Source: Zhengitettix transpicula (Eukaryota > Arthropoda > Insecta > Orthoptera > Tetrigidae). Taken from it: 64,000 nucleotides of DNA. Positions within the stretch are counted from its first letter, which is position 1. Every line of letters starts with the position of its first letter. Below the pieces are notes generated by a model. That model worked only from the letters and a program-made list of their open reading frames with translations. It was not told the origin of the DNA and searched no databases. This document shows positions 1 to 12,633 of this stretch, piece by piece. A program made the position numbers and the translations under genes. The DNA is taken from positions 186,001 to 250,000 of the forward strand of contig JAYJMR010000028.1 in NCBI GenBank assembly GCA_037074705.1, given 5' to 3'.

Positions 1-2413
1 GCGGGGACACTGTGTGCAGGGACACTGTGTGCAGGGACACTGTGTGCGGGGACACTGTGTGCGGGGACACTGTGTGCGGGGACACTGTGTGCAGGGACAC
101 GGAGTGCGGGGACACTGTGTGCGGGGACACTGTGTGCGGGGACACTGTGTGCGGAGACACGGAGTGTGGGGACACGGAGAGCGGGGACACTGTGTGCGGG
201 GACACTGTGTGCCGGGACAATGTGTGCGGAGACACTGTGTGCGGGGACACTGTGTGCGGGGACACTGTGTGCAGGGACACTGTGTGCGGGGACACGGAGT
301 GCGGGGACACGGAATGCGGGGACACTGTGTGCGGGGACACTGTGTGCGGGGACACTGTGTGCGGAGACACGGAGTGCGGGGACACGGAGAGCGGGGACAC
401 TGTGTGCGGGGACACTGTGTGCGGGGACACTGTGTGCAGGGACACTGTGTGCAGGGACACTGTGTGCGGGGACACTGTGTGCGGGGACACCTTTGTGCGG
501 GGACACGGAGTGCGGGGACACGGAGTGCGGACACAGTGTGCGGGGACACGGAATGCGGGGACACTGTGTGCGGGGACACTGTGTGCGGGGACACTGTGTG
601 CGGGGACACTGTGTGCGGGGTCACTGTGTGCTGGGACACTGTATGCGAGGACACTGTGTGCGGGGACACTGTGTGCGGGGACACTGTGTGCGGGGACACT
701 GTGTGCAGGGACACTGTGTGCAGGGACACGGAGTGCGGGGACACTGTGTGCAGGGACACTGTGTGCAGGGACACTGTGTGCAGGGACACTGTAAGCGGGG
801 ACACTGTGTGCGGGGACACTGTTTGCGGGGACACTGTGTGCGGGGACACTTTGTGCAGGGACACTGTGTGCAGGGACACTGTGTGCGGGGACACTGTGTG
901 CGGGGACACTGTGTGCGGGGACACGGAATGCGGGCACACTGTGTGCGGGGACACTGTGTGCGGGGACACTGTGTGCGGGGACACTGTGTGCGGGAACACT
1001 GTGTGCGGGGACACTGTGTGCGGGGACACTGTGTGCAGGAACACTGTGTGCAGGGACACTGTGCGCGTGGACACTGTGTGCGGGGACACTGTGTGCGGGG
1101 ACACTGTGTGCGGGGACACTGTGTGCGTGAACACTGTGTGCAGGGACACGTAATGCGGGGACACTGTGTGCGGGGACACTGTGTGCGGGGACACTGTGTG
1201 CGGAGACACGGAGTGCGGGGACACGGAGAGCGGATACACTGTGTGCGGGGACACTGTGTGCCGGGACACTGTGTGCGGAGACACTGTGTGCGGGGACACT
1301 GTGTGCGGGGACACTGTGTGCGGGGACACTGTGTGCAGGGACACTGTGTGCGGGGACACGGAGTGCGGGGACACGGAATGCGGGGACACTGTGTGCGAGG
1401 ACACTGTGTGCGGGGACACTGTGTGCGGGGACACTGTGTGCAGGGACACGGAATGCGGGGACACTGTGTGCGGGGACACTGTGTGCGAAGACACGGAGTG
1501 CGGGGACACGGAATGCGGGGACACTGTGTGCGGGGACACGGAATGCGGGGACACTGTGTGCGGGGACACTGTGTGCGGGGACACTGTGTGCGGGGACACT
1601 GTGTGCTGGGACACTGTGTGCGGGGACACTGTGTGCAGGGACACTGTGTGCAGGGACACTGTGTGCAGGGACACGGAGTGCGGAGACACTGTGTGCGGGG
1701 ACACTGTGTGCGGGGACACTGTGTGCGGGGACACTGTGTGCGGGGACACTGTGTGCAGGGACACTGTGTGCGGGGAAACTGTGTGCGGGGACACCTTTGT
1801 GCGGGGACACGGAGTGCGGGGACACGGAGTGCGGACACTGTGTGCGGGGACACGGAATGCGGGGACACTGTGTGCGGGGACACTGTGTGCGGGGACACTG
1901 TGTGCGGGGACACTGTGTGCAGGGACACGGAGTGCGGGGACACGGAGTGCGGGGACACTGTGTGCGGGGACACTGTGTGCGGGGACACTGTGTGCAGGGA
2001 CACTGTGTGCAGGGACACGGAGTGCGGGGACACTGTGTGCAGGGACACTGTGTGCAGGGACACTGTGTGCAGGGACACTGTAAGCGGGGACACTGTGTGC
2101 GGGGACACTGTTTGCGGGGACACTGTGTGCGGGGACACTTTGTGCAGGGACACTGTGTGCAGGGACACTGTGTGCGGGGAGACTGTGTGCGGGGACACTG
2201 TGTGCGGGGACACGGAATGCGGGCACACTGTGTGCGGGGACACTGTGTGCGGGGACACTGTGTGCGGGGACACTGTGTGCGGGAACACTGTGTGCGGGGA
2301 CACTGTGTGCGGGGACACTGTGTGCAGGGACAGTGTGTGCAGGGACACTGTGCGCGTGGACACTGTGTGCGGGGACACTGTGTGCGGGGACACTGTGTGC
2401 GGGGACACTGTGT
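1..2413. repeat. Array 1 higher-order segment A, first copy
   Basis: This segment matches 6070-8482 at a constant offset of 6069 bp. Landmarks that line up include the 16-bp CACCTTTGTG units at 488 and 1792 (partners at 6557 and 7861), the ACGTAATGC variant near 1147 (partner near 7216) and the rare GGGACAGTGTGTGC variant near 2327 (partner near 8396). The predicted 305-codon frame at 1166-2083 is identical to that at 7235-8152. I place the right end at about 2413 because the offset then changes to 6549 bp. The left end is the window edge, so the true segment may be longer. Confidence 0.85.
61..75 (+). repeat. Reference 15-bp unit of array 1
   Basis: This is a clean consensus unit, GCGGGGACACTGTGT. 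It contains a GGGG run, the near-perfect inverted repeat ACAC-T-GTGT and, across the unit boundary, an alternating pyrimidine-purine run TGTGTGCG. The single CpG of the unit lies at its first GCG and is the position most often changed (to GCA) elsewhere in the array. Confidence 0.95.
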
Positions 2414-5400
2414 GCTGGGACACTGTGTGCGGGGACACTGTGTGCAGGGACACTGTGTGCAGGGACACTGTGTGCAGGGACACGGAGTGCGGAGACACTG
2501 TGTGCGGGGACACTGTGTGCGGGGACACTGTGTGCGGGGACACTGTGTGCGGGGACACTGTGTGCAGGGACACTGTGTGCGGGGAAACTGTGTGCGGGGA
2601 CACCTTTGTGCGGGGACACGGAGTGCGGGGACACGGAGTGCGGACACTGTGTGCGGGGACACGGAATGCGGGGACACTGTGTGCGGGGACACTGTGTGCG
2701 GGGACACTGTGTGCGGGGACACTGTGTGCAGGGACACGGAGTGCGGGGACACGGAGTGCGGGGACACTGTGTGCGGGAACACTGTGTTCGGGGACACTGT
2801 GTGCGGGGACACTGTGTGCGGGGACACTGTGTGCGGGGACACTGTGTGCAGGGACACTGTGTGCAGGGACACTGTGTGCGGGGACACTGTGTGCGGGGAC
2901 ACTGTGTGCGGGGACACTGTGTGCAGGGACACGGAGTGCGGGGACACTGTGTGCGGGGACACTGTGTGCGGGGACACTGTGTGCGGGGACACTGTGTGCG
3001 GAGACACGGAGTGCGGGGACACGGAGAGCGGGGACACTGTGTGCGGGGACACTGTGTGCCGGGACAATGTGTGCGGAGACACTGTGTGCGGGGACACTGT
3101 GTGCGGGGACACTGTGTGCAGGGACACTGTGTGCGGGGACACGGAGTGCGGGGACACGGAATGCGGGGACACTGTGTGCGGGGACACTGTGTGCGGGGAC
3201 ACTGTGTGCGGAGACACGGAGTGCGGGGACACGGAGAGCGGGGACACTGTGTGCGGGGACACTGTGTGCGGGGACACTGTGTGCAGGGACACTGTGTGCA
3301 GGGACACTGTGTGCGGGGACACTGTGTGCGGGGACACCTTTGTGAGGGGACACGGAGTGCGGGGACACGGAGTGCGGACACTGTGTGCGGGGACACGGAA
3401 TGCGGGGACACTGTGTGCGGGGACACTGTGTGCGGGGACACTGTGTGCGGGGACACTGTGTGCTGGGACACTGTGTGCGGGGACACTGTGTGCGGGGACA
3501 CTGTGTGCAGGGACACTGTGTGCAGGGACACTGTGTGCAGGGACACGGAGTGCGGGTACACTGTGTGCAGGGACACTGTGTGCAGGGACACTGTTTGCAG
3601 GGACACTGTAAGCGGGGACACTGTGTGCGGGGACACTGTTTGCGGGGACACTGTGTGCGGGGCAACTTTGTGCAGGGACACTGTGTGCAGGGACACTGTG
3701 TGCAGGGACACTGTGTGCGGGGACACTGTGTGCGGGGACACTGTGTGCGGGGACACGGAATGCGGGCACACTGTGTGCGGGGACACTGTGTGCGGGGACA
3801 CTGTGTGCGGGGACACTGTGTGCGGGAACACTGTGTGCGGGGACACTGTGTGCGGGGACACTGTGTGCAGGGACACTGTGTGCAGGGACACTGTGCGCGT
3901 GGACACTGTGTGCGGGGACACTGTGTGCGGGGACACTGTGTGCGTGAACACTGTGTGCAGGGACACGTAGTGCGGGGACACTGTGTGCGGGGACACTGTG
4001 TGCGGGGACACTGTGTGCGGAGACACGGAGTGCGGGGACACGGAGAGCGGATACACTGTGTGCGGGGACACTGTGTGCCGGGACACTGTGTGCGGAGACA
4101 CTGTGTGCGGGGACACTGTGTGCGGGGACACTGTGTGCGGGGACACTGTGTGCAGGGACACTGTGTGCGGGGACACGGAGTGCGGGGACACGGAATGCGG
4201 GGACACTGTGTGCGAGGACACTGTGTGCGGGGACACTGTGTGCGGGGACACTGTGTGCGGAGACACGGAGTGCGGGAACACGGAGAGCGGGGACACTGTG
4301 TGCGTGGACACTGTGTGCGGGGACACTGTGTGCGGGGACATTGTGTGTGGGGACACTGTGTGCGGGGACACTGTGTGCAGAGACACTGTGCGGGGACACT
4401 GTGTGCGGGGACACGGAGTGCGGGGACACGGAGTGCGGAGACACGGAGTGCGGGGACACTGTGTGCGGGGACACTGTGTGCGGGGACACTGCGTGCGCGG
4501 ACACTGTGTGCGGGGACACTGTGTGCAGGGACACTGTGTGCGGGGACACGGAGTGCGGGGACACTGTGTGCGGGGACACTGTGTGCGGGGACACTGTGTG
4601 CGGGGACACTGTGTGCGGGGACACGGAGTGCGAAGACACGGAGTGCGGGGACACTGTGTGCGGGGACACTGTGTGCGGGGACACTCTGTGCGGGGACACT
4701 GTGTGCAGAGACACTGTGTGCGGGGACACTGTGTGCGGGGACACTGTGTGCGGGGACACTGTGTGCGGGGACACTGTGTGCGGGGACACTGTGTGCGGGG
4801 ACACTGTGTGCGGGGACACTGTGTGCGGGGACACTGTGTGCGGGGACACTGTGTGCGGGGACACTGTGTGCAGGGAAACGGAGTGCGGGGACACTGTGTG
4901 CGGGGACACTGTGTGCGGGGACACGGAATGCGGGCACACTGTGTGCGGGGACACTGTGTGCGGGGACACTGTGTGCGGGGACACTGTGTGCGGGGACACT
5001 GTGTGCAGGGACACTGTGTGCAGGGACACTGTGTGCGTGGACACTGTGTGCGGGAACACTGTGTGCGGGGACACTGTGTGCGGGGACACTGTGTGCGGAG
5101 ACACGGAGTGCGGGGACATGGAGAGCGGATACACTGTGTGCGGGGACACTGTGTGCCGAGACACTGTGTGCGGAGACACTGTGTGCGGGGACACTGTGTG
5201 CGGGGACACTGTGTGCGGGGACACTGTGTGCAGGGACACTGTGTGCGGGGACACGGAGTGCGGGGACACGGAATGCGAGGACACTGTGTGCGGGGACACT
5301 GTGTGCGGGGACACTGTGTGCGGGGACACAGTGTGTGGAGAGACGGAGTGCGGGAACACGGAGAGCGGGGACACTGTGTGCGGGGACACTGTGTGCGGGG

Positions 5401-6069
5401 ACACTGTGTGCGGGGACACTGTGTGCGGGGACACTGTGTGCGGGGACACTGTGTGCAGAGACACTGTGTGCGGGGACACTGTGTGCGGGGACACGAAGTG
5501 CGGGGACACGGAGTGCGGAGACACGGAGTGCGGGGACACGGAGTGCGGGGACACTGTGTGCAGGGACACTGTGTGCAGGGACACTGTGTGCAGGGACACT
5601 GTAAGCGGGGACACTGTGTGCGGGGACACTGTGTGCGGGGACACTGTGTGCGGGGACACTGTGTGCGGGGACACTGTGTGCAGGGACACGGAGTGCGGGG
5701 ACACGGAGTGCGGGGACACTGTGTGCGGGAACACTGTGTTCGGGGACACTGTGTGCGGGGACACTGTGTGCCGAGACACTGTGTGCGGAGACACTGTGTG
5801 CGGGGACACTGTGTGCGGGGACACTGTGTGCGGGGACACTGTGTGCAGGGACACTGTGTGCGGGGACACGGAGTGCGGGGACACGGAATGCGAGGACACT
5901 GTGTGCGGGGACACTGTGTGCGGGGACACTGTGTGCGGGGACACTGTGTGTGGAGAGACGGAGTGCGGGAACACGGAGAGCGGGGACACTGTGTGCGGGG
6001 ACACTGTGTGCGGGGACACTGTGTGCGGGGACACTGTGTGCGGGGACACTGTGTGCGGGGACACTGTGT
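2414..6069. repeat. Array 1 higher-order segment B, first copy
   Basis: This segment matches about 8963-12633. The offset is 6549 bp to about 4680 and 6564 bp afterwards, so the second copy holds one extra 15-bp unit near 11230. Landmarks are the CACCTTTGTG units at 2601 and 3335 (partners 9150 and 9884), the 13-bp unit near 4380 (partner near 10930) and the GGAGAGACGG variants near 5336 and 5950 (partners near 11900 and 12514). The right boundary is approximate. Confidence 0.8.
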
Positions 6070-8482
6070 GCGGGGACACTGTGTGCAGGGACACTGTGTG
6101 CAGGGACACTGTGTGCGGGGACACTGTGTGCGGGGACACTGTGTGCGGGGACACTGTGTGCAGGGACACGGAGTGCGGGGACACTGTGTGCGGGGACACT
6201 GTGTGCGGGGACACTGTGTGCGGAGACACGGAGTGTGGGGACACGGAGAGCGGGGACACTGTGTGCGGGGACACTGTGTGCCGGGACAATGTGTGCGGAG
6301 ACACTGTGTGCGGGGACACTGTGTGCGGGGACACTGTGTGCAGGGACACTGTGTGCGGGGACACGGAGTGCGGGGACACGGAATGCGGGGACACTGTGTG
6401 CGGGGACACTGTGTGCGGGGACACTGTGTGCGGAGACACGGAGTGCGGGGACACGGAGAGCGGGGACACTGTGTGCGGGGACACTGTGTGCGGGGACACT
6501 GTGTGCAGGGACACTGTGTGCAGGGACACTGTGTGCGGGGACACTGTGTGCGGGGACACCTTTGTGCGGGGACACGGAGTGCGGGGACACGGAGTGCGGA
6601 CACAGTGTGCGGGGACACGGAATGCGGGGACACTGTGTGCGGGGACACTGTGTGCGGGGACACTGTGTGCGGGGACACTGTGTGCGGGGTCACTGTGTGC
6701 TGGGACACTGTGTGCGGGGACACTGTGTGCGGGGACACTGTGTGCGGGGACACTGTGTGCGGGGACACTGTGTGCAGGGACACTGTGTGCAGGGACACGG
6801 AGTGCGGGGACACTGTGTGCAGGGACACTGTGTGCAGGGACACTGTGTGCAGGGACACTGTAAGCGGGGACACTGTGTGCGGGGACACTGTTTGCGGGGA
6901 CACTGTGTGCGGGGACACTTTGTGCAGGGACACTGTGTGCAGGGACACTGTGTGCGGGGACACTGTGTGCGGGGACACTGTGTGCGGGGACACGGAATGC
7001 GGGCACACTGTGTGCGGGGACACTGTGTGCGGGGACACTGTGTGCGGGGACACTGTGTGCGGGAACACTGTGTGCGGGGACACTGTGTGCGGGGACACTG
7101 TGTGCAGGGACACTGTGTGCAGGGACACTGTGCGCGTGGACACTGTGTGCGGGGACACTGTGTGCGGGGACACTGTGTGCGGGGACACTGTGTGCGTGAA
7201 CACTGTGTGCAGGGACACGTAATGCGGGGACACTGTGTGCGGGGACACTGTGTGCGGGGACACTGTGTGCGGAGACACGGAGTGCGGGGACACGGAGAGC
7301 GGATACACTGTGTGCGGGGACACTGTGTGCCGGGACACTGTGTGCGGAGACACTGTGTGCGGGGACACTGTGTGCGGGGACACTGTGTGCGGGGACACTG
7401 TGTGCAGGGACACTGTGTGCGGGGACACGGAGTGCGGGGACACGGAATGCGGGGACACTGTGTGCGAGGACACTGTGTGCGGGGACACTGTGTGCGGGGA
7501 CACTGTGTGCAGGGACACGGAATGCGGGGACACTGTGTGCGGGGACACTGTGTGCGAAGACACGGAGTGCGGGGACACGGAATGCGGGGACACTGTGTGC
7601 GGGGACACGGAATGCGGGGACACTGTGTGCGGGGACACTGTGTGCGGGGACACTGTGTGCGGGGACACTGTGTGCTGGGACACTGTGTGCGGGGACACTG
7701 TGTGCAGGGACACTGTGTGCAGGGACACTGTGTGCAGGGACACGGAGTGCGGAGACACTGTGTGCGGGGACACTGTGTGCGGGGACACTGTGTGCGGGGA
7801 CACTGTGTGCGGGGACACTGTGTGCAGGGACACTGTGTGCGGGGAAACTGTGTGCGGGGACACCTTTGTGCGGGGACACGGAGTGCGGGGACACGGAGTG
7901 CGGACACTGTGTGCGGGGACACGGAATGCGGGGACACTGTGTGCGGGGACACTGTGTGCGGGGACACTGTGTGCGGGGACACTGTGTGCAGGGACACGGA
8001 GTGCGGGGACACGGAGTGCGGGGACACTGTGTGCGGGGACACTGTGTGCGGGGACACTGTGTGCAGGGACACTGTGTGCAGGGACACGGAGTGCGGGGAC
8101 ACTGTGTGCAGGGACACTGTGTGCAGGGACACTGTGTGCAGGGACACTGTAAGCGGGGACACTGTGTGCGGGGACACTGTTTGCGGGGACACTGTGTGCG
8201 GGGACACTTTGTGCAGGGACACTGTGTGCAGGGACACTGTGTGCGGGGAGACTGTGTGCGGGGACACTGTGTGCGGGGACACGGAATGCGGGCACACTGT
8301 GTGCGGGGACACTGTGTGCGGGGACACTGTGTGCGGGGACACTGTGTGCGGGAACACTGTGTGCGGGGACACTGTGTGCGGGGACACTGTGTGCAGGGAC
8401 AGTGTGTGCAGGGACACTGTGCGCGTGGACACTGTGTGCGGGGACACTGTGTGCGGGGACACTGTGTGCGGGGACACTGTGT
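6070..8482. repeat. Array 1 higher-order segment A, second copy
   Basis: Second copy of segment 1-2413 at offset 6069 bp, with only scattered single-base differences visible (for example TGTATGCGAGG near 631 against TGTGTGCGGGG near 6700). It shares marker units at 6557 and 7861. The near-identity over 2.4 kb in such a simple repeat indicates a recent duplication, not independent drift. Confidence 0.85.
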
Positions 8483-8962
8483 GCGTGAACACTGTGTGCA
8501 GGGACACGTAATGCGGGGACACTGTGTGCGGGGACACTGTGTGCGGGGACACTGTGTGCGGAGACACGGAGTGCGGGGACACGGAGAGCGGATACACTGT
8601 GTGCGGGGACACTGTGTGCCGGGACACTGTGTGCGGAGACACTGTGTGCGGGGACACTGTGTGCGGGGACACTGTGTGCGGGGACACTGTGTGCAGGGAC
8701 ACTGTGTGCGGGGACACGGAGTGCGGGGACACGGAATGCGGGGACACTGTGTGCGAGGACACTGTGTGCGGGGACACTGTGTGCGGGGACACTGTGTGCA
8801 GGGACACGGAATGCGGGGACACTGTGTGCGGGGACACTGTGTGCGAAGACACGGAGTGCGGCGACACGGAATGCGGGGACACTGTGTGCGGGGACACGGA
8901 ATGCGGGGACACTGTGTGCGGGGACACTGTGTGCGGGGACACTGTGTGCGGGGACACTGTGT
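8483..8962. repeat. 480-bp block (32 units) absent from the first A-B copy
   Basis: The offset between the two large copies jumps from 6069 to 6549 bp here, so 480 bp (exactly 32 units of 15 bp) are present in the second copy and missing at about 2413/2414 in the first. The block resembles 7194-7673 at offset 1289 bp: the frame at 7235 restarts at 8524 with the same unit order. It is therefore either a local gain in copy two or a deletion in copy one. Confidence 0.75.
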
Positions 8963-11900
8963 GCTGGGACACTGTGTGCGGGGACACTGTGTGCAGGGAC
9001 ACTGTGTGCAGGGACACTGTGTGCAGGGACACGGAGTGCGGAGACACTGTGTGCGGGGACACTGTGTGCGGGGACACTGTGTGCGGGGACACTGTGTGCG
9101 GGGACACTGTGTGCAGGGACACTGTGTGCGGGGAAACTGTGTGCGGGGACACCTTTGTGCGGGGACACGGAGTGCGGGGACACGGAGTGCGGACACTGTG
9201 TGCGGGGACACGGAATGCGGGGACACTGTGTGCGGGGACACTGTGTGCGGGGACACTGTGTGCGGGGACACTGTGTGCAGGGACACGGAGTGCGGGGACA
9301 CGGAGTGCGGGGACACTGTGTGCGGGAACACTGTGTTCGGGGACACTGTGTGCGGGGACACTGTGTGCGGGGACACTGTGTGCGGGGACACTGTGTGCTG
9401 GGACACTGTGTGCAGGGACACTGTGTGCGGGGACACTGTGTGCGGGGACACTGTGTGCGGGGACACTGTGTGCAGGGACACGGAGTGCGGGGACACTGTG
9501 TGCGGGGACACTGTGTGCGGGTACACTGTGTGCGGGGACACTGTGTGCGGAGACACGGAGTGCGGGGACACGGAGAGCGGGGACACTGTGTGCGGGGACA
9601 CTGTGTGCCGGGACAATGTGTGCGGAGACACTGTGTGCGGGGACACTGTGTGCGGGGACACTGTGTGCAGGGACACTGTGTGCGGGGACACGGAGTGCGG
9701 GGACACGGAATGCGGGGACACTGTGTGCGGGGACACTGTGTGCGGGGACACTGTGTGCGGAGACACGGAGTGCGGGGACACGGAGAGCGGGGACACTGTG
9801 TGCGGGGACACTGTGTGCGGGGACACTGTGTGCAGGGACACTGTGTGCAGGGACACTGTGTGCGGGGACACTGTGTGCGGGGACACCTTTGTGCGGGGAC
9901 ACGGAGTGCGGGGACACGGAGTGCGGACACTGTGTGCGGGGACACGGAATGCGGGGACACTGTGTGCGGGGACACTGTGTGCGGGGACACTGTGTGCGGG
10001 GACACTGTGTGCTGGGACACTGTGTGCGGGGACACTGTGTGCGGGGACACTGTGTGCAGGGACACTGTGTGCAGGGACACTGTGTGCAGGGACACGGAGT
10101 GCGGGTACACTGTGTGCAGGGACACTGTGTGCAGGGACACTGTTTGCAGGGACACTGTAAGCGGGGACACTGTGTGCGGGGACACTGTTTGCGGGGACAC
10201 TGTGTGCGGGGACACTTTGTGCAGGGACACTGTGTGCAGGGACACTGTGTGCAGGGACACTGTGTGCGGGGACACTGTGTGCGGGGACACTGTGTGCGGG
10301 GACACGGAATGCGGGCACACTGTGTGCGGGGACACTGTGTGCGGGGACACTGTGTGCGGGGACACTGTGTGCGGGAACACTGTGTGCGGGGACACTGTGT
10401 GCGGGGACACTGTGTGCAGGGACACTGTGTGCAGGGACACTGTGCGCGTGGACACTGTGTGCGGGGACACTGTGTGCGGGGACACTGTGTGCGTGAACAC
10501 TGTGTGCAGGGACACGTAGTGCGGGGACACTGTGTGCGGGGACACTGTGTGCGGGGACACTGTGTGCGGAGACACGGAGTGCGGGGACACGGAGAGCGGA
10601 TACACTGTGTGCGGGGACACTGTGTGCCGGGACACTGTGTGCGGAGACACTGTGTGCGGGGACACTGTGTGCGGGGACACTGTGTGCGGGGACACTGTGT
10701 GCAGGGACACTGTGTGCGGGGACACGGAGTGCGGGGACACGGAATGCGGGGACACTGTGTGCGAGGACACTGTGTGCGGGGACACTGTGTGCGGGGACAC
10801 TGTGTGCGGAGACACGGAGTGCGGGAACACGGAGAGCGGGGACACTGTGTGCGTGGACACTGTGTGCGGGGACACTGTGTGCGGGGACACTGTGTGCGGG
10901 GACACTGTGTGCGGGGACACTGTGTGCAGAGACACTGTGCGGGGACACTGTGTGCGGGGACACGGAGTGCGGGGACACGGAGTGCGGAGACACGGAGTGC
11001 GGGGACACTGTGTGCGGGGACACTGTGTGCGGGGACACTGCGTGCGCGGACACTGTGTGCGGGGACACTGTGTGCAGGGACACTGTGTGCGGGGACACGG
11101 AGTGCGGGGACACTGTGTGCGGGGACACTGTGTGCGGGGACACTGTGTGCGGGGACACTGTGTGCGGGGACACGGAGTGCGAAGACACGGAGTGCGGGGA
11201 CACTGTGTGCGGGGACACTGTGTGCGGGGACACTGTGTGCGGGGACACTCTGTGCGGGGACACTGTGTGCAGAGACACTGTGTGCGGGGACACTGTGTGC
11301 GGGGACACTGTGTGCGGGGACACTGTGTGCGGGGACACTGTGTGCGGGGACACTGTGTGCGGGGACACTGTGTGCGGGGACACTGTGTGCGGGGACACTG
11401 TGTGCGGGGACACTGTGTGCGGGGACACTGTGTGCAGGGAAACGGAGTGCGGGGACACTGTGTGCGGGGACACTGTGTGCGGGGACACGGAATGCGGGCA
11501 CACTGTGTGCGGGGACACTGTGTGCGGGGACACTGTGTGCGGGGACACTGTGTGCGGGGACACTGTGTGCAGGGACACTGTGTGCAGGGACACTGTGTGC
11601 GTGGACACTGTGTGCGGGAACACTGTGTGCGGGGACACTGTGTGCGGGGACACTGTGTGCGGAGACACGGAGTGCGGGGACATGGAGAGCGGATACACTG
11701 TGTGCGGGGACACTGTGTGCCGAGACACTGTGTGCGGAGACACTGTGTGCGGGGACACTGTGTGCGGGGACACTGTGTGCGGGGACACTGTGTGCAGGGA
11801 CACTGTGTGCGGGGACACGGAGTGCGGGGACACGGAATGCGAGGACACTGTGTGCGGGGACACTGTATGCGGGGACACTGTGTGCGGGGACACTGTGTGT

Positions 11901-12633
11901 GGAGAGACGGAGTGCGGGAACACGGAGAGCGGGGACACTGTGTGCGGGGACACTGTGTGCGGGGACACTGTGTGCGGGGACACTGTGTGCGGGGACACTG
12001 TGTGCGGGGACACTGTGTGCAGAGACACTGTGTGCGGGGACACTGTGTGCGGGGACACGAAGTGCGGGGACACGGAGTGCGGAGACACGGAGTGCGGGGA
12101 CACGGAGTGCGGGGACACTGTGTGCAGGGACACTGTGTGCAGGGACACTGTGTGCAGGGACACTGTAAGCGGGGACACTGTGTGCGGGGACACTGTGTGC
12201 GGGGACACTGTGTGCGGGGACACTGTGTGCGGGGACACTGTGTGCAGGGACACGGAGTGCGGGGACACGGAGTGCGGGGACACTGTGTGCGGGAACACTG
12301 TGTTCGGGGACACTGTGTGCGGGGACACTGTGTGCCGAGACACTGTGTGCGGAGACACTGTGTGCGGGGACACTGTGTGCGGGGACACTGTGTGCGGGGA
12401 CACTGTGTGCAGGGACACTGTGTGCGGGGACACGGAGTGCGGGGACACGGAATGCGAGGACACTGTGTGCGGGGACACTGTGTGCGGGGACACTGTGTGC
12501 GGGGACACTGTGTGTGGAGAGACGGAGTGCGGGAACACGGAGAGCGGGGACACTGTGTGCGGGGACACTGTGTGCGGGGACACTGTGTGCGGGGACACTG
12601 TGTGCGGGGACACTGTGTGCGGGGACACTGTGT
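8963..12633. repeat. Array 1 higher-order segment B, second copy
   Basis: Second copy of 2414-6069. Shared marker units are at 9150 and 9884. A single additional unit around 11230 changes the offset from 6549 to 6564 bp. The order of rare variants is kept up to about 12.6 kb, after which the sequence becomes a mosaic. Confidence 0.78.
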
